Part shown: positions 43,913 to 54,519 of the stretch, piece by piece
Layout: the number at the start of each line of letters is the position of its first letter
How positions within the stretch are numbered: position 1 is the stretch's first letter
Assembly (NCBI GenBank): GCA_905160935.1
Contig: CAJHZI010000442.1
Location: 47,501-111,500 of the forward strand
Length of the DNA: 64,000 nucleotides
Reading direction: 5' to 3'
From: Enchytraeus crypticus
Lineage: Eukaryota; Annelida; Clitellata; Enchytraeida; Enchytraeidae
Made by a program: the position numbers and the translations under genes
The notes under the pieces: model-generated
What the model saw: the letters and a program-made list of their open reading frames with translations, nothing else
Database searches by the model: none
Told to the model about the DNA's origin: nothing

Positions 43913-44205
43913 CTTTTATAAAAGGTGTTTACTTTGAAAAATCACCTTATGTATTATCTCATTCGTTGGAGCGGTGACACTGTGTGTCATAAAATTGATT
44001 GTTTTGTGGCAGGCAACTGCAATGTAATATATCCTTAAAATGTAATATCTGATAGCCTTTCTAGATATTCTATCTAGATATATATTAACTGTAAATTAAG
44101 ACATATGTTCATCATCATTTGACAAGATATTGAAATATACTTTTTTGTAATTAATCAAAATGCCATTCTGTTAATAAATGATGAAATACATAATAAATAC
44201 GTACT

Positions 44206-44413
44206 GTGGCCACTGTTAGGGTTTGAAATTTGAAACTCTCAGATCAATTATGAAGTTACGAAAATAGTTATGAAATTATTGCATTGCCATGGTGCAAAAT
44301 TATTTACTCCAGATAGTCTTAACACATATTTTTCATGCAATAATTTCATAACTATTTTCGTAACTTCATAATTGATCTGAGAGTTTCAAATTTCAAACCC
44401 TAACAGTGGCCAC
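44206..44413. mobile_element. Foldback element, perfect 78-bp arms
   Basis: Arms 44206-44283 and 44336-44413 are exact reverse complements (outer end GTGGCCACTGTTAGGG) around a 52-bp spacer. Outer GTGGCCAC is itself palindromic. No coding. Probably a MITE; perfect arms imply recent origin or gene conversion. Confidence 0.85.
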
Positions 44414-44660
44414 ACACAATCAGTTTTGCCATCAAACTCATCTGTTCAGATATCTGAACAGATAAATTTGATCGTGTGTGGCCGCGTCAGATTTGAAAAC
44501 TGACGAGAGAATTGATGACCTAGTTTCTCCACACTTTCTTATCTGAACAGATATCTGTTCAGATATCTGAACAGATAAATTTGATCGTATGTGGGCAAAA
44601 ACTGATGGGAAAACTGACGAGCGTCAGTTTTCAAAACTGATGGGAAAACCATCATTGTCA
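44414..44660. repeat. Palindrome cluster beside the foldback element
   Basis: ATCTGTTCAGATATCTGAAC followed by AGAT occurs at 44440-44463 and again, preceded by an extra ATCTGAACAG, at 44541-44575. Around the first, ACACACAATCAG..TTTGAT pairs with ATTTGATCGTGTGTGG. ACTGACGAG and CGTCAGTTTT form further short inverted repeats up to 44650. Confidence 0.75.
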
Positions 44661-45263
44661 TATATAATTATTTGTAAATCTGGCTGCAAAAATATTAAGG
44701 TAGCACACTAAATTAGAAAAAATTCATAATTTGAATTTAGCAAGAACAAATCAACCTAGATTGAGTCGATCATTTTCAGATTTTTATGGAATACTCTCAT
44801 CACTTTTGTCTCTTTGATGTTAATCTTCATTCCATATTTCAATGCTGTATCTTTCAGACTATCCATTATCTTCTGTAGGCCCGTCTCACTTCCCGCTACC
44901 ATTCTTTTGTACCGCTACCATTTTAAAATTTGTGTCGGAACCAGCCTTACCTGAATATATGCTGTTAGATACTGCAAGACATGTAACTACAAAAACTAAT
45001 ATATATTTGTATTGTCCTTACTATCTTTATTTAATGTCAGGCTGGTGAAGTAGAATAGAACTACAAGAGTTTAGTTCAGTTCGGTTTGGACGAAGTCTGG
45101 GTTCGGTTCGGTTCGGCCAGAGTCTGGGTTCGGGTTCGGTTCGGGTTCGGTCAGAGTCTGGGTTCGAGTTCGGTTCGGTCAAAATTCTTGATTTTAGGGT
45201 TCGGTTCGAGATCGGTTCGATTCCCATCTCTAATAACTTCAGCCATCGATATTTCCGGTTAGC

Positions 45264-48200
45264 ACCTGTTGAATAGCTGATGTCTATAGACCTTTGCGAA
45301 ACTCAAAAATGCCAACCAATAGGAAGCAAGTGACTTGACCTAGATCGATTTTCGTTTCTGGGTCAGTTCAATTAGCGTCGTGCACCCAAGGAAGCCACAT
45401 AATTCGTGATCTAATATAACAACAACAACAACAACAGAATTAGAGTGCTACTGTCATCTATGACAACATTGAGCACTGTGGTGCCAAATCATATCCGCAG
45501 CATGTGGAGTCCAAAAACGATGCAAGACAAAATTCCGAAGGTCGGTCCGAGGAAGGGTAGTATTGGAATGGAGGTTTGCGTGTTGGTCTCAGTTCCTGTG
45601 TAATGGTTGAATAGGAGAGGTCAAAGAGGAAAGCCTTCAACCGTCTATGAAATTGTTTATAAGGAGGAAAGGATGATCAGGAGAAGACGAGGGGGTGCGC
45701 AGAGTGGCAGGAAGAGAATTCCAGATCTGAGGAGCAGTGTGCTTGAAGGAGCGCTTGGAGAGCTTGCTGCGAGAAGGGATGCTAGGTCGCTCTAAAGCAA
45801 TTAACTTGGAGTACCTAGTAGATGACTGCATAGAGGAAGGCTGTCTCACTTGTAATAAGTGAGACATGTAACCTTTACCAGGGGTAGTTATAGACTTATA
45901 TGTCAGAAAGGCTGCCTTGTCAACGATGTGTTCTCTGACTTTGAGCCAGTGTAGAGACTTCAAGAGTGGAGTCACATGGGATTGCTTAGAGCGGCGGAAG
46001 ACTACACGTGCAAGGGAATTCTGGATGAACTGCAATCTGTTGATCTCACAGCTTGGGAGATTCAGAAACATTGAGTTACAGTGGTCCAGTTTGGATTTTA
46101 CGAGAGCCGCACCAATAGTAGAAGCGGTCTCTACGGTAAGATATGGTCGTATTCGATGCAGATCTCTGACATGGAAGAAGCAAGCCTGTGAAGTTGGTGA
46201 TGTGATCGTGGAATGTAAGATGCTGGTCGAGGATGACACCGAGGCTCTTGACAGAAGAAACTGGCACAATGGCCAAGTCTGGAGTGAGAGAGAGGGAAGC
46301 CTCATTCAGTTTTGATAGTTGTTGAGGTGTCCCAAGTAGCACAAACTCAATCTTGGGAGGATTGAGCGCTAAGAAATTGGCAGTCATCCATGAAGATATC
46401 GACTGGAAGGATTGCTGCAGGTGTGCTTTGACATAAGGATAGGAGTGGGCGGTGAAGCATGTGTATAGCTGAGTGTCGTCAGCGAAAAGTTTGTGGTCGA
46501 GCGAATGAGAGGAAATCAAGGAGCTTAGAGGTGTAGTGTATATAGGTTGAACAGGATTGGACCAAGAACGGAGCCCTGAGGCACACCGTATTTGAGGTTG
46601 GAAGGCGGAGAGGCATACTCTTGCACTTTTACACTGAGAGTACGATTGGTAAGATATGAGGTAAACCATGCAAGAGCATTGCCATGGATACCAAACCAAG
46701 AGGTAAGACGGTGTAGGAGGATTTGGCGATCTATGGTGTTAAAGGCCGCAGAGAGATCAAGCATGCAGAGTCCAGTTACACGCGGAGTGCACATGGCGTT
46801 TGTGATGGTGTTGCAGATTGAGAGGAGAACAGTTTCAGTAGAACGGTTTTTGGTGTAGGCCGATTGGTGCTCATTAAAGAGGTCATTGGATTCGAGAGAG
46901 AGAGGAAAGCCTACGAAAGACTAGTCTCTCGGTGAGTTTGGAAAGGTAAGCTATGATAGATTGGATATTGGTCTGTAGTTGGAAAGTGACTCTTTGTGCA
47001 GTGAGAGCTTTTTCAAGAGTGGAGTGACACTGGCATTTTTGAAAGAATGAGGAAATGTGCCAGTGGACAAGGAGAGGTTGACAATCTGGGAAATTGTGGG
47101 TGCGAGGACATGGAATATTCTTCAGGAGAGAAGTAGGGATGGGATCGAGATCGCAATGCTTAGGGAGTGAATCTAAGACTTGTCGCTTAACCTTATCGAT
47201 GGTGACAGGGGTAAAGCTGTGAAGCTGTGAAGCTGCTCATGGATTGATTTGGTTGGTTGAATGTAGTGAGGTGTTGAGTTGGCGGCATGAGTGATAGAGG
47301 ACCTGAGTTTATTGATTTTGTCGGAGAAGTGCAAAGCAAATTGATTGAGAAGTGATTTGACAGGAAGTGAAGGAAGGGATAGAGAGGGTGTCCTGTGTAA
47401 AAGAGTGTTAACCGCTTTCCATAAGTTCCTGGAGTCTACTGCATTGCTGATGACGGAGGAGTAGTAACAATAATAAAAATTAGAGTGCTGCAGTCATCGA
47501 TGACAACATAGAGCACTATTGAGACAAAATCAAGCCGGCGAGCAAAAAGAAAACGCTGTTTGGCAGATGCTATGGCGGTGCGATACAGCTTATATTTTAA
47601 ATTTGAGGTGGTTTTCCAAACCACAGCATGGCTTTCACGCCACTTCCTGTCAGCTTTACGACACGCAGATTTTAACTTAGCTAGCTCAGGAGTGAACCAG
47701 GGATTGGACTCTCTGACAGTTTTGCTAGTCAAAGGTGCGTGCTTATCAAGCAGAGCAGAAAGGGTGGAGTTGTAGGCCTATTGTTGTACAAGTTCATTGA
47801 GATCAGGAGAAGGCGACTTGATTAGAGTCGAGTTCTCAAGATCAGAACAGAATTGATTGATACACTTAAAAATATGTTCTGAAATTATTAAATTTGGTAA
47901 CCAAATCTTTGAAAGTTGAATTGTTAGTCATATAGATAGGTTATCTAATGTAACTGAATGAAATTTAATGCACCCAAAACCTTGCAATTAAATCTGATTT
48001 TTAAACATTTCCGTAGTTAAATAACTTAATGTATAGGCCTATGCTCTATTACTCTGTGCATGTAGTCTAATTTGATACTGCATAAAAATTAAGAAGGGGC
48101 TTTTCATATCATTTCTAATGTTATCTTGATAACACTATCGAATACGAACAGTTTAAATTTTAAGGTTTTAACGTCTTAAGGTTATTTCAGATTCTATACC

Positions 48201-48625
48201 GTATAAAATTATAACTCTAGATTATTATGGTGCTCAGATGATTTCCTTTTCCTTACGATTTCTTTTGCATTATTTATCTTAAAAATTTTGAAATTTAGTT
48301 AATTTTCGTCGTAAGTGATTCAAAATATCATTGACTTGAATTTTTAAAAATAAATTGCATAAATTACAGTGCTATATTGTCGTCCATGGCCGCGTCGCGC
48401 ACTATTGAGATATATCCAAGCCGATGGGCAAACTGAGAAATTTAACATTTCATGCGATTTTAATTGAGCTTAAATTATACGGCGTCATAATATTATTCTT
48501 TATTTTAAAAAATCTTATTCTGGAACGACCCAAAACAGGAAAAAGAAATGAATGCGGTGATGGCGAAATGACATGGTGCTAAGTTGCTAACGCTAAAATT
48601 TGACGGGCGTAATTACATGTACTTG
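45264..48625 (-). repeat. Long dispersed repeat, copy 2 (interrupted)
   Basis: Reverse-complement counterpart of 2983-5220. Left part 45280-45425 (GAAGCCACATAATTCGTG), right part 47870-48625 ending ACGGGCGTAATTACATGTAC. An L2 LINE (45430-47880) sits between. The site that is occupied by the hAT-like element in copy 1 is empty here (about 48010-48040). Confidence 0.7.
45430..47880 (-). pseudogene. L2-like LINE in the dispersed repeat
   Basis: A minus-strand, 5'-truncated L2-like element with an (AAC)n-type tail at 45418-45436. Seen from 5' to 3': linker RESNPWFTPELAKLKSACRK (47700-47640), RT with LDLSAAFNTIDRQILLHRL (first catalytic Asp, 46765-46710), KYGVPQGSVLGPILFNLYT (46587-46531), HKLFADDTQLYTCF with FADD in place of YADD (46490-46450), LGVILDQHLTF, LVKSKLDHCNSMFLNLP, LHWLKVREHIVDKAAFLTYK and APQIWNSLPATLR. 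Several breaks. A 70-bp piece of the LINE's own 3' end lies at about 47455-47525. Confidence 0.9.
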
Positions 48626-48637
48626 TTTAATAACATA

Positions 48638-50657
48638 TGTAGGGATTTCTAGCTTCTTCGCACACGATTCGTGTAAAATGTAGTGGCATTGCCATTAGTT
48701 AAGATATTTCTTTGATTCGTTTTATAATTTGGACATTATTAAGCAGTGTGAGCTTGGCTGACTTTTTGCTAGTCTATGGAGGCGTGGCCTATCACGCGTG
48801 AAATAAAAAGAAGCGACGCGCGGGAATCTTGGCAGTCCGATAAACAAGCGTGTGACTGTCGCGTGTGCTAATAGTGTTTCATTAATAGCGCGGTGTGCGG
48901 CTTCTTGCAGATAGAAGCGTATACGTATATATTAAGAGAGATATTACGATACATTAAGTGATATATTAAGAGCATCGTACGTGATGAGATAATAGTTATA
49001 GTTATAGAATCTGTAGTATAGATAATTATTAAGGGAAGTAAAGATAACGCTCGAGGAGCAGCCTTCGAGAACTACGAGGGACGTGTCGGTGAGAAACCCG
49101 ACGAGAGATCACGGAAGGACAGGTCGGGCAGGAAGTAGGGAGTGCAGAGTAGCCATCAACGTCAGGTGAGGGTAAGTGTGATCCTTCATAGTAAGTACTA
49201 TTGAGTAACTCGCAGGAGATCGTTGTGCTAACTAGGAACAAGATCGTGAGGAGACAGCTGGTCGAATACAGTATCTAATGCTATCGAAATTTATTCTCCA
49301 GGACCGTAATAGTTCGTTTATGAGCACCTGCCTGCATACCAATTTCTTTATTTCCTAAATAGACGTCAGAAGACCTGTTTCTGGACTCCGACGAGTGCGG
49401 CGAGTCCGGCGAGTGCGGCGAGTCCGACGAGTGCGGCGAGTCCGGCGAGTGCGGCGGTCTACTGTTTCTGGACTCCGGCGAGTATGGCGAGTCCGGCGAG
49501 TGCGGCGGTCTACATTAGAAGATCTGTTTCTGGACTCCGGCGAGTGCGGCGGTCTACTGTTTCTGGACTCCGGCGAGTACGGCGAGTCCGGCGAGTGCGG
49601 CGGTCTACGTCAGAAGACCTGCTTCTGGACTCCGGCGAGTGCGGCGAGTCCGGCGAGTGCGGCGGTCTACAGTTTCTGGACTCCGAGTGCGGCGAGTCCG
49701 GCGAGTGCGGCGGTCTACGTCAGAAGACCTGTTTCTGGACTCCGACGAGTGCGGCGAGTCCGGCGAGTGCGGCGGTCTACGTCAGAAGACCTGTTTCTGG
49801 AGAAGAGTGCGGCCTAGGCGAGCGGAGTGCGGCGGTCGACGTTTCTGGACTCCGGCGAGTGGCGAGTCCGGCGAGTGCGGCGGTCTACGTTTTCTGGACT
49901 CCGGCGAGTACGGCGAGTCCGGCGAGTGCGGCGGTCTACGTCAGAAGACCTGTTCCTGGACTCCGGCGAGTGCGGCGAGTCCGGCGAGTGCGGCGGTCTA
50001 CAGTTTCTGGACTCCGGCGAGTACGGCGAGTCCGGCGAGTGCGGCGGTCTACTACGTCAGAAGACCTGTTTCTGGACTCCGGCGAGTGCGGCGAGTCCGG
50101 CGAGTGCGGCGGTCTACGTTTTCTGGACTCCGGCGAGTACGGCGAGTCCGGCGAGTGCGGCGGTCTACGTCAGAAGACCTGTTCCTGGACTCCGGCGAGT
50201 GCGGCGAGTGCGGCGGTCTACAGTTTCTGGACTCCGACAAGTGCGGCGAGTCCGGCGAGTGCGGCGGTCTACATTAGAAGATCTGTGTCTGGGCTCCGGC
50301 GAGTGCGGCGAGTCCGGCGAGTGCGGCGGTCTACTGTTTCTGGACTCCGGCGAGTCCGGCGAGTGCGGCGGTCTACAGTTTCTGGACTCCGGCGAGTACG
50401 GCGAGTCCGGCGAGTGCGGCGGTCTCTCATTGATTTTCATTGATACGGACAATTACGCGATAGAGTAAAATAAGAACCTAATTTGCGGGACAGGACTCGC
50501 TAAACAGTTATTTAGTTATGTGCAATAGAGTTCGTAGTTGACTCTGTTTTATACATATAATACTGATATACGATTAATAATTCTGTTAATTTGACTGTTT
50601 TTGCCTGTGTTTGTCGTAATTACTTTGTTCTATAGATAAACGCGACTAGTACTTCCA
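48638..50657 (+). mobile_element. Candidate LTR (about 2.0 kb) with GC-rich core
   Basis: Starts TGTAGGGATTTC right after the dispersed repeat and ends ACTTCCA, i.e. TG..CA. Three bases later TGGTAGTCAGCGACGG (50661) resembles a tRNA primer binding site. The first part has a promoter-like AAATAAAAAGAAGCG at about 48800 and a GC-rich leader. No second LTR is in the window, so this is inference; a host promoter with first exon is the alternative. Confidence 0.4.
49374..50432. repeat. GC-rich minisatellite (GAGTCCGGCGAGTGCGGC)n
   Basis: About 1.06 kb of nested repeats: an 18-bp core GAGTCCGGCGAGTGCGGC inside larger units of about 50-65 bp, starting GACCTGTTTCTGGACTCCGG and ending GGTCTACGTCAGAA. 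All three forward frames and parts of the reverse frames stay open for up to 319 codons (SGECGESGECGG, RRVRRVRR, ASPASAAV). This follows from the repeat composition, not from coding. Confidence 0.9.
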
Positions 50658-50682
50658 ATCTGGTAGTCAGCGACGGTATACA

Positions 50683-51045
50683 ATGGAAGATGCTAACGTC
50701 GTATGGCAGCAAGACTCTGCACCAACCCCTGACAGTGCAGAGTCGCTCAATCGACTGATAGATGATCCGCCAAGTCGCGGTGAATCGCGACATTCTTTAC
50801 CGGTCTCCGTAACAGTAGGTGCTACTAGGACACTCGATCCTCTCTCGATATATCAAGGGAGCGTTACTCCGACAGAGCGAGAAACCTTTCTCGCGCCCGA
50901 GGCGGACGCCCCCCGCCTACTTACGTCGGCCGCCGGCCCTCTCGACAGAGCGGCGCCGTTGCGACCGACGGCGGTGACGACGCAGCGGCCGCCGATAGGC
51001 GACGTCGGCGCTGCGCCGCACCACACATATATTAATGACGGTTAG
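50683..51045 (+). CDS. Hypothetical 120-aa ORF, possible gag N-terminus
   Basis: Starts 22 nt after the putative primer binding site with a fair context (ACAATGG) and encodes MEDANVVWQQDSAPTPDSAE.., a Pro/Ser/Ala-rich, charged, disordered protein (GC-rich second half: APEADAPRLLTSAAGPLDRA). I recognise no domain. Position after an LTR-like block suggests the start of a retrotransposon gag whose rest is lost. The sequence GACG|GTTAGT at its end could also be a splice donor, so a host first exon is the alternative. Base composition contrasts sharply with the AT-rich sequence after 51046. Confidence 0.35.
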   Translation: MEDANVVWQQDSAPTPDSAESLNRLIDDPPSRGESRHSLPVSVTVGATRTLDPLSIYQGSVTPTERETFLAPEADAPRLLTSAAGPLDRAAPLRPTAVTTQRPPIGDVGAAPHHTYINDG

Positions 51046-53050
51046 TTGTAGTATAATCATATTTATATACCGTTGAATATATTTAATGATTTTTAGCAGA
51101 AGTACAGAATGACACAATCTGATAATAGTAATTGTATAGTATACGATTATTATATGCAACAGTTACATAAGTAAATACACTTAACTTTGCAAATTCAAGG
51201 ATTTTTCCGTATTATTATGTTATAGATGACTTTCACAGCTGTTAGCCGCGCCAACTTTTAGACACCTGCCGGCATTGACATCCATATTGGATTACGTTTG
51301 TTGATTTTAGCATTACGTATGTATAGATATATATGCATATAAAAATAAAATTTATATGTACGTATATTGCAATTTTGTAAAAATGCTCACGATTTATTAG
51401 TAATATACACAGACAGTGTACTTATGTGCCTCATGAAGTTATATGAACTTACGTATGAAATATATGAGCTCCGATCTTGCCGGTACGCCGTACTTTGTAG
51501 ATTCGTTATGTAGCTGGATTCTATAGTTGAAGACTTAACTTAAATTAATTATACTCGTTCAGTAAGTCTTGAGGACCTGCAACACTAGTCTAGTCGTAGT
51601 TTAATGCTACAATACACAAAGACTGTAAAGGATTCAAATACAAACCTTAAGTCTTAAACTATAGATTAGTGAAAAAGGCCAAAACTTTCAATATTTTTTT
51701 GTGTACAGATCTATGTATATTCCAATAATTTGACTCTGTTTTGAGAAATTTGACCTTAATCTGCATTACGGAAATGCACTAATTGGCAGAAATGGCAGAA
51801 ATGCTGAAATTACGTGTAACAAAGCTTTCAAGAACCATCATATCCATTACCAGTTCATTAACCTGTAAGAAAGAGCCCATGTCCATATGCCAGACACAAT
51901 TTTATACCAAATTAAGATGAAAAACGGCTTAAAGATACATATATAGCCGTGTATCATATAGAGTTTTCTACATCAAAATGGCGGCTTTGTAATGTAAACA
52001 AAAAATGACGTATTCATGAAACCTCTCTATTAAAGTTTTAAAGGGGAACAATTGGACCTTCAGGGAAACCAAATGAACAATATTTCAGAGTTAAAAAGGC
52101 CATTAAATTACTAATAATTTATACTTAAATTATTAAAATTTTTGCATAAACCCTTCCGTCAATTCATGCTTTAGAGTATGGACGTAGCCTTGAGTAACAA
52201 AATTAGGTCTGTTTCTGATGCATTTTGAGGATAATTGATGTTTTGGATAGTAGTTAATTGAAGTATTCTCCGGAATTAATGTCAGATGATTGCAAGGGAA
52301 TGGCATTAATATATTTTATTTTGTCCCCTGTGTTTAATTTTGATTACTTCGGTTGCTGAGTGACCGAGAGATCTTTAGAAATTAAAATATGAAAGGGTCA
52401 ACTGACCTCGCCGGAAAGGATCAATGTGCAATTTTTTTCTGCATTTAAGCGCTAGTTGTTTATCAACAAACGACTGTCAGCTGTAGCGTTGTGTAAAATA
52501 TAATATAATGATTTTAATATAATGATTTAATGTAATATAAAGTTTTTATGCCCTATTGATGTCTTGGTGTTTTTATTTATTTTCAATTAATATTTTTATT
52601 GTTGATTAATTACTTCTTAATTTTTTCATCTGGTGCTTATGCGTTAATTTTATAAATCTATTTTATTTTATTGCTTTTTATTTTATGTTATTTATAGTAT
52701 ATTATTTTATTAATATTTTATTTATATTATGTTATTTGTTAACTAATTTGTTATTTTATTTTTTATTCATTTATTTTATTTCATTTTAGAATCTTTTATT
52801 TTGTACATATTGATTGATTTATTAATTGACTGGTTGATTTATTGAACTACTGATTAATTACCATTGGTTGTTTGACTGACTAATGGGTTGATTGATTGAT
52901 TTATTGATTGACTTGTTGATTGACTGACTAATGGGTTGATTGATTGATTGATTTAGTAGTTATTTAGAAATAAATATATTTATTTATAATGTATCGATTT
53001 ATTTATGTAATATATTTTAGCTCTTGAACTTCAAAACTTAGAAAAAAATA
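51046..53050. other. AT-rich intergenic region with repeats
   Basis: No gene recognised. 52030-52245 is the inverted copy of the repeat at 1955-2170. 52815-52965 is a degenerate (TTGA)n microsatellite (GATTGATTGATTTATTGATT). Confidence 0.5.
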
Positions 53051-53062
53051 AAAAATGTTAAG

Positions 53063-53155
53063 GAAATAACGCGAGCAAGAGTCGAACTCTGGTATTACGC
53101 ACTAAAGTCTGATGCTCTACCACAAAGATATGCTCTACTATTACTCCACCATAAC
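53063..53155 (-). mobile_element. tRNA-like SINE head or tRNA pseudogene
   Basis: On the minus strand an A-box-like TGTGGTAGAGCATC (53129-53116) and B-box AGTTCGACTC (53080-53071) lie at tRNA-like spacing, with a second A-box-like TAGTAGAGCATATC just upstream. Stems do not close into a good cloverleaf, so I do not call a functional tRNA. Confidence 0.5.
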
Positions 53156-53464
53156 TTCCGGCCTAGCATGGTTTAATTTATACTTTAAACAACGATCGCT
53201 TGTGTGAATGAATAAATAAGTCAGGAGTTATAGTTATGATCAGTTTCTCTGGTGTCGCCAATTGTAGGCCCTACATCTATTCGTATCTCTGAGTTTCCCT
53301 GTGGGAAACAAAGCCAAAAGATCTTCTAGCTTATAACCATCATAGGTATATAAAAAGTTCTCTCTAATACTTCATTGGTAGCCGTTGACTTACATGATAG
53401 ATGTTGTTACTGATCTTTCCCATGTTACCTATCCATGCATTTAATCTATAATTCTTAGAATCTA

Positions 53465-53790
53465 TTTCAGGATCAGAAAACATTATGTTAAGGATGCTGA
53501 GTAAGTATCTAACAGTGAATGATATATGCAGATTAGCAAATATGTTTAATACTGATACAATTTTGTTTGAGAAAAACTACAGAAATATAATAAACGCTCA
53601 TTTTTACAAATTGAGAGGGTGAACATACCTTCTTAATAATGTAAAGGTTTGATGTGCACAGCATATTTTTCGTTTATTTGTTTTTGTTTATGTGCTTTAA
53701 TTTTATTTTCATTGTGCATTTGCATTTTGTTTCTTTGATTTTGTTTTACTTCACAATGAATGTGCGTTATTTGCCCAAGTGGAGAAATAA

Positions 53791-53832
<42 letters not shown>
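53465..53832 (+). other. Possible LINE 3' end with (TA)n tail
   Basis: A 45-codon open stretch to TGA at 53620 (MLRMLSKYLTVNDICRLANM) followed by AATAAAG and (TA)n at 53790-53831. Resembles the end of a LINE or spliced host gene, but no family was recognised. Confidence 0.3.
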
Positions 53833-53834
<2 letters not shown>

Positions 53835-54224
53835 CTTTTTTATAATTCGTTGGTGGGTAACATGTGAACAATTTTTACTTTTTCACATGTAAAATTTTTA
53901 CTTTCTCTCAGTACTATCTTATCTATTGTATTTTGTATCTATTTGTTGCTGGTTGATTTGTTAAATCTAGTGAAGCGTAATTCCGGGGTTAAGAGGTTAA
54001 TGGTTAGGGTTAGGCCAACTGAAACTGTCTGGATGGGCCCATGTGTACAACACTTCTTGTAGTGCCTGAAACAATTTTAATTCTCCCACTAGGTCTACTC
54101 TCATTATGCTTAAATCCGATATCGTTGGATAGATAATGATGCAATACATCACTAAAATTCTAAAAGGAATGAATTTAATGCATATTTTGGTGCTGACAGG
54201 TTTCCGAATTCGCGACAAATTCTA

Positions 54225-54519
54225 TATTAATAATCTATAATAGCTATCTTAAAAATGCTAGCATTTCGTCAATTTTTGTCAGAAACAATTAAAATCGATA
54301 TTTTTCTTTAGAGAATGATGCAGTGCATCATTTGCAATTAAAAATGAATTCTGTTGAGGCTCTATGTTGTCGTGATATAATTTTATATTGAAAAAATTCT
54401 TATTCTGAAATGACCTGAAAACTTGAAAAAGAAACGAATGTTGTGATGAATGTGGTGCTAGTTTAACGGACGTCCTCTCACCATTGAGGAGATTACTAAA
54501 CAAGCCTTGGATTCACCTC
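54225..54519 (+). repeat. Partial relative of the long dispersed repeat
   Basis: TTCTTATTCTGAAATGACCT GAAAACTTG and GAAACGAATGTTGTGATGAA match the ATTCTGGAACGACC..GAAATGAATGCGGTGATG segment of copy 2 (about 48515-48565, plus strand). Diverged, about 250 bp. Confidence 0.5.

Larger units (their letters stand above)
42837..45232. mobile_element. Composite element with GTTCGG arrays and TAGAGATGGG ends
   Basis: Both ends read TAGAGATGGG inward (42839 and, reverse-complemented, 45232), each followed by an array of GGTTCGGTTC-type repeats (42865-42945 and 45075-45220). Another copy of the right end opens at 63858. The inside holds RTE fragments (42945-43345 minus, 43555-43912 plus, 44795-44910 minus), a direct duplication (about 43355-43555 and 44925-45080, ATTTGTGTCGGAACCAGCC) and the foldback sequences at 44206-44650. 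TAGAG-type ends suggest hAT, but no 8-bp duplication is visible. Confidence 0.6.

Noticed and set aside
49395-50468. Long overlapping frames (140-319 codons) in the GC-rich block
   Set aside because: They are translations of an 18-bp-based minisatellite in several frames at once; no start context, domain or codon bias.
53063-53155. Functional tRNA gene
   Set aside because: A and B boxes are visible, but the stems do not pair well and a second A-box-like motif precedes it, as in a SINE or pseudogene.
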